Shown: positions 5,401 through 6,212 of the stretch, piece after piece
Layout: the number at the start of each line of letters is the position of its first letter
Numbering within the stretch: the first letter of the stretch is position 1
From: Anaerolineae bacterium
GTDB taxonomy: Bacteria; Chloroflexota; Anaerolineae; Aggregatilineales; Phototrophicaceae
Direction of reading: 5' to 3'
NCBI GenBank assembly: GCA_014379235.1
Contig: JACMMD010000634.1
Location: 1 to 6,212, forward strand
Length of the DNA stretch: 6,212 bases
Notes under the pieces: model-generated
Told to the model about the DNA's origin: nothing
Databases searched by the model: none
What the model saw: only the letters and a program-made list of their open reading frames with translations
Program-made: the position numbers and the translations under genes

Positions 5401-6212
5401 CGGCGGTACGGATGTGCGCCTGTACGATATGATGTCGGCTTACGGCACGCTGGCCAATGACGGTGTACGTGTACCGCTGTACAGCATCATCAGCGTCACC
5501 GACTCTGCTGGCACTGAACTGCCGCTGGCAGAACGGGCCGCGCCTGCACAGGCCGTCCAACCTCAAATCGCGTTCTTGCTGCAAAGCATCCTCAGCGATG
5601 ATAACGCCCGCGCCGAAGAGTTCGGACTGAACAGCGCGCTCACTATCAGCGGCTTTCCCGGTCTGGTGGCGGCCAAGACAGGCACGAGCAACGATGCCCG
5701 CGACCTGTGGACGATGGGCTTCACCAATAACGTCGTCGTCGGTGTGTGGATGGGCCGTGCGGACAACCGCGAAACTCAAGCACAGAGCGGCTTTCAAGTG
5801 GTCGTACCCGTTTGGAACACGGTCATGACGCGCTCACTGCGGACGATACAGGGCATCGAGCCTTTCAACCCACCGTCGGGCGTGGTGGCGCTGCGTGTGT
5901 GCGGTCTCACAGGCACACAAGCCGACGCAAGCTGCGCCAACCAGCGCAACGAATTCTTCGCAGAGCCGTTCCTGCCGCCGCCGCCCGATCAAGCGTTCGT
6001 GGTGAGCCTCACCGTCGATACGTGGTCAGGACTGCGCGCCAACGAGTTCTGCCCGTCGAACATCGAACAGCGCACGTTCGTCAACATCACCGACACGACG
6101 GCTGTCGCGTGGCTGCAATCGCCAGCGGGCGCGAACGTCGCCGCCGCGCTCGGTCTGCCTGCGGGCTTACCTGTCGCGCCAACTGCGGCCTGCGATATCA
6201 GCACGCCGCAGC
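2417..6212 (+). CDS. Class A penicillin-binding protein (GT51 + transpeptidase) with ~490-residue cytoplasmic N-terminus, open at right edge
   Basis: This bifunctional peptidoglycan synthase polymerises lipid II into glycan strands and cross-links stem peptides outside the membrane. The frame is uninterrupted for 1265 codons; family members are usually 650-900 residues. Residues 1-490 are a low-complexity, mostly acidic cytoplasmic region with several short repeats. One membrane helix (about 500-520) acts as signal anchor. The GT51 domain (about 560-735) shows ENERFYDDPGWDP with catalytic Glu588, GASTITQQIARQ (619-630), RKLAE with the second Glu646, and LYLNEVYFG (665-673). A linker contains Cys742 and Cys756. 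The transpeptidase has SSIK (nucleophile Ser887, Lys890), SYN (955-957) and KTGT (1087-1090). After about residue 1140 a Pro/Cys-containing extension (Cys1162, 1173, 1212, 1259) continues past the window. It follows a kinase/PP2C pair and has its own promoter. Both catalytic domains look intact; the tail function is unknown. Confidence 0.95.
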   Translation, partial: MSDRPTNDNSEASDQTELKGGWQKPSTPGGWRTPTKEPEAPETGGWRVVQALPADLEQTPQQSGIWHLPKPEDTIFTPEDEIKIGASGTEVVTGGESAAAEAQPATYQVEMVAHPAATPEAEEEEIEPQFSMSELVALASLVEDQPQVEVLPGEQAPSPEQTLASEAGAETEAPDDPGAYARRQLEALERASQSAPAAPAPAPTGSTGSNVGVGIIEPATSKVETGATELDPGEYARRQLEQLAGQPAAPVAVEPAAPAAPAVVALTPEQEELARRFRDVEDQVRALKRRYEAGELSREDLQAQLRTLMQLDNDQKWWMMGIETDTWYRFENGEWLAATPPHATQRMPAAPDTGAFTAAGIGQGSLPYLADDDSQEQVDTLVDGDILLPVTQPIAVINVDDMPLPRQVPRIDPDLTQVNQVAIDQNTRLSYGAETVPNVYQVPDVTIANPVVQDYTYVESPITEADVVPDYDIDDDDRSVAAQQAIARQRASLGITLLRIAGIAIVLLLGAFICGALLVVSQYQGIAGEWQDEIAGLASYEPDFQTARILDARGDEIAELDSPEGGARTQVPLSQISPFMIHAVISLENERFYDDPGWDPVAIARAFLQNVGSGEIESGASTITQQIARQLVLQDTTVSAERKLAEIIIAAEIGKIYSKNEILELYLNEVYFGNQAYGVEAAAEFYFDNSAADLTLPQAAFLAGLLAAPATYDPVPRENQDNREVAFDRMDAVVAKMAEVGCLQFQHSPYLEQPFCVTQAIVSSGQFALDKARVETHEFVPRQYLTRYPHFVTYIQAQLERDYGPGEIFRRGFTVQTTLIPEIQDTAQEALENQINAVRQIGVTTGSIMVTDPRDGAIRAMVGSPDFNDETNDGQVNGALTWQSPGSSIKPIVYTAAFEGVDRNGNGAIDGNSEYYNPATILWDVPTNYSTGQPIRNFDGQFHGPQAIRFALANSYNIPAVKTYDFIGTQRFVDTAQRMGLRFLQEAQFNSTTAIGGTDVRLYDMMSAYGTLANDGVRVPLYSIISVTDSAGTELPLAERAAPAQAVQPQIAFLLQSILSDDNARAEEFGLNSALTISGFPGLVAAKTGTSNDARDLWTMGFTNNVVVGVWMGRADNRETQAQSGFQVVVPVWNTVMTRSLRTIQGIEPFNPPSGVVALRVCGLTGTQADASCANQRNEFFAEPFLPPPPDQAFVVSLTVDTWSGLRANEFCPSNIEQRTFVNITDTTAVAWLQSPAGANVAAALGLPAGLPVAPTAACDISTPQ
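2474..2614 (+). repeat. Glycine-tryptophan motif cluster in PBP tail
   Basis: Within the first 66 residues of the synthase the pattern Gly-Gly-Trp followed by a basic or polar residue occurs at Trp22 (GGWQKP), Trp31 (GGWRTP) and Trp46 (GGWRVV), with a variant GIWHLP at Trp66. Spacing is 9, 15 and 20 residues, in an otherwise disordered, Pro/Thr/Glu-rich stretch. Repeated isolated tryptophans in disorder suggest short docking motifs for a partner protein. The partner is unknown. Confidence 0.6.
2942..3145 (+). repeat. Duplicated DPGxYARRQLExL motif in PBP tail
   Basis: Residues 176-188 (DPGAYARRQLEAL, bases 2942-2980) and 231-243 (DPGEYARRQLEQL, bases 3107-3145) match at 11 of 13 positions, 55 residues apart, separated by Ala/Pro-rich linker. 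At the DNA level a 14-base core (TATGCTCGCCGCCA) is identical while flanking third-codon positions differ, so the protein motif appears to be kept by selection rather than by very recent duplication. Each copy could form a short amphipathic helix. Confidence 0.7.
3221..3439 (+). other. SHOCT-like helical segment plus Trp-rich module in PBP tail
   Basis: Residues 269-341 are the most fold-like part of the cytoplasmic region. A charged helix (about 272-290) leads into RYEAGELSREDLQAQLRTL (about 290-308), which has the 'G-x-[LI]-[ST]-x-x-[ED]' pattern of SHOCT-type short domains. Next comes a tryptophan-dense stretch, WWMMGIETDTWYRFENGEW (317-335). I recall similar 'WWMIG...TGQWY...W' modules in other Chloroflexota proteins; this is memory, not a search. 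It probably mediates protein binding or oligomerisation. Confidence 0.5.
3914..3976 (+). other. Membrane-spanning signal anchor of the PBP
   Basis: Residues 500-520 are a continuous hydrophobic helix (IAGIAIVLLLGAFICGALLVV). Arginines at 489, 491 and 499 lie just before it, while a Gln/Glu-containing segment follows, which by the positive-inside rule puts the first 490 residues in the cytoplasm and the catalytic domains outside. It is the only such segment in the visible protein. Confidence 0.85.
5120..5158 (+). other. EF-hand/dockerin-like acidic loop in the transpeptidase domain
   Basis: Residues 902-914 (DRNGNGAIDGNSE) carry Asp902, Asn904, Asn906, Gly907, Ile909 and Asp910 at the 1, 3, 5, 6, 8 and 9 positions of a calcium-binding loop; the terminal acidic ligand (Glu914) is at position 13 instead of 12. 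The loop lies 12 residues after the SxxK lysine (Lys890), close to the active-site helix. Calcium binding is a hypothesis. Confidence 0.4.

Noticed and set aside
4811..5797. Minus-strand open frame of 328 codons opposite the transpeptidase domain
   Set aside because: SxxK, SxN and KTGT lie on the plus strand here; the antisense product is Arg/Val/Ala-rich without motifs.

Overview
The window looks like chromosomal DNA from a moderately GC-rich member of the Chloroflexota, probably Anaerolineae-like. This rests on the kinase and penicillin-binding-protein styles, the WWMMG-type tryptophan module and the GC-rich palindromic intergenic repeats, all matched from memory, so the placement is moderate in confidence. 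There are no RNA genes, CRISPR arrays, insertion sequences or phage genes that I can see.

Layout: (1) 1-476, minus strand: the N-terminal part of a Ser/Thr protein kinase-like protein that runs off the left edge. (2) 477-690: a divergent control region with a perfect 15-bp inverted repeat (502-542), a second composite dyad (594-630) and a plausible sigma70-type promoter (627-654) firing rightwards. (3) 691-2157, plus strand: a soluble PP2C-family Ser/Thr phosphatase with a complete catalytic domain and a 230-residue low-complexity acidic tail. (4) 2158-2416: a 259-bp gap with a 10-bp GC-rich stem-loop, a second REP-like imperfect palindrome and a consensus extended -10 promoter. (5) 2417-6212, plus strand: a very large class A (bifunctional) penicillin-binding protein, open at the right edge, with at least 1265 residues. 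Its cytoplasmic N-terminus of about 490 residues precedes one membrane helix, a GT51 glycosyltransferase domain, a transpeptidase domain and a cysteine-containing C-terminal extension.

How the genes may work together: a kinase and a PP2C phosphatase transcribed divergently from one control region form a natural reversible-phosphorylation pair. The next gene is a cell-wall synthase with an unusually long cytoplasmic tail. In other bacteria kinase/PP2C pairs sit beside cell-wall synthesis genes and phosphorylate wall enzymes. Here the synthase tail itself (Trp repeats, a duplicated DPGxYARRQLE motif, a SHOCT-like plus Trp-rich module, scattered Thr-Pro sites) is the most attractive candidate for the regulated or docking surface. 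That link is inference from gene order and tail composition. The PBP has its own promoter, so the genes need not be one operon.
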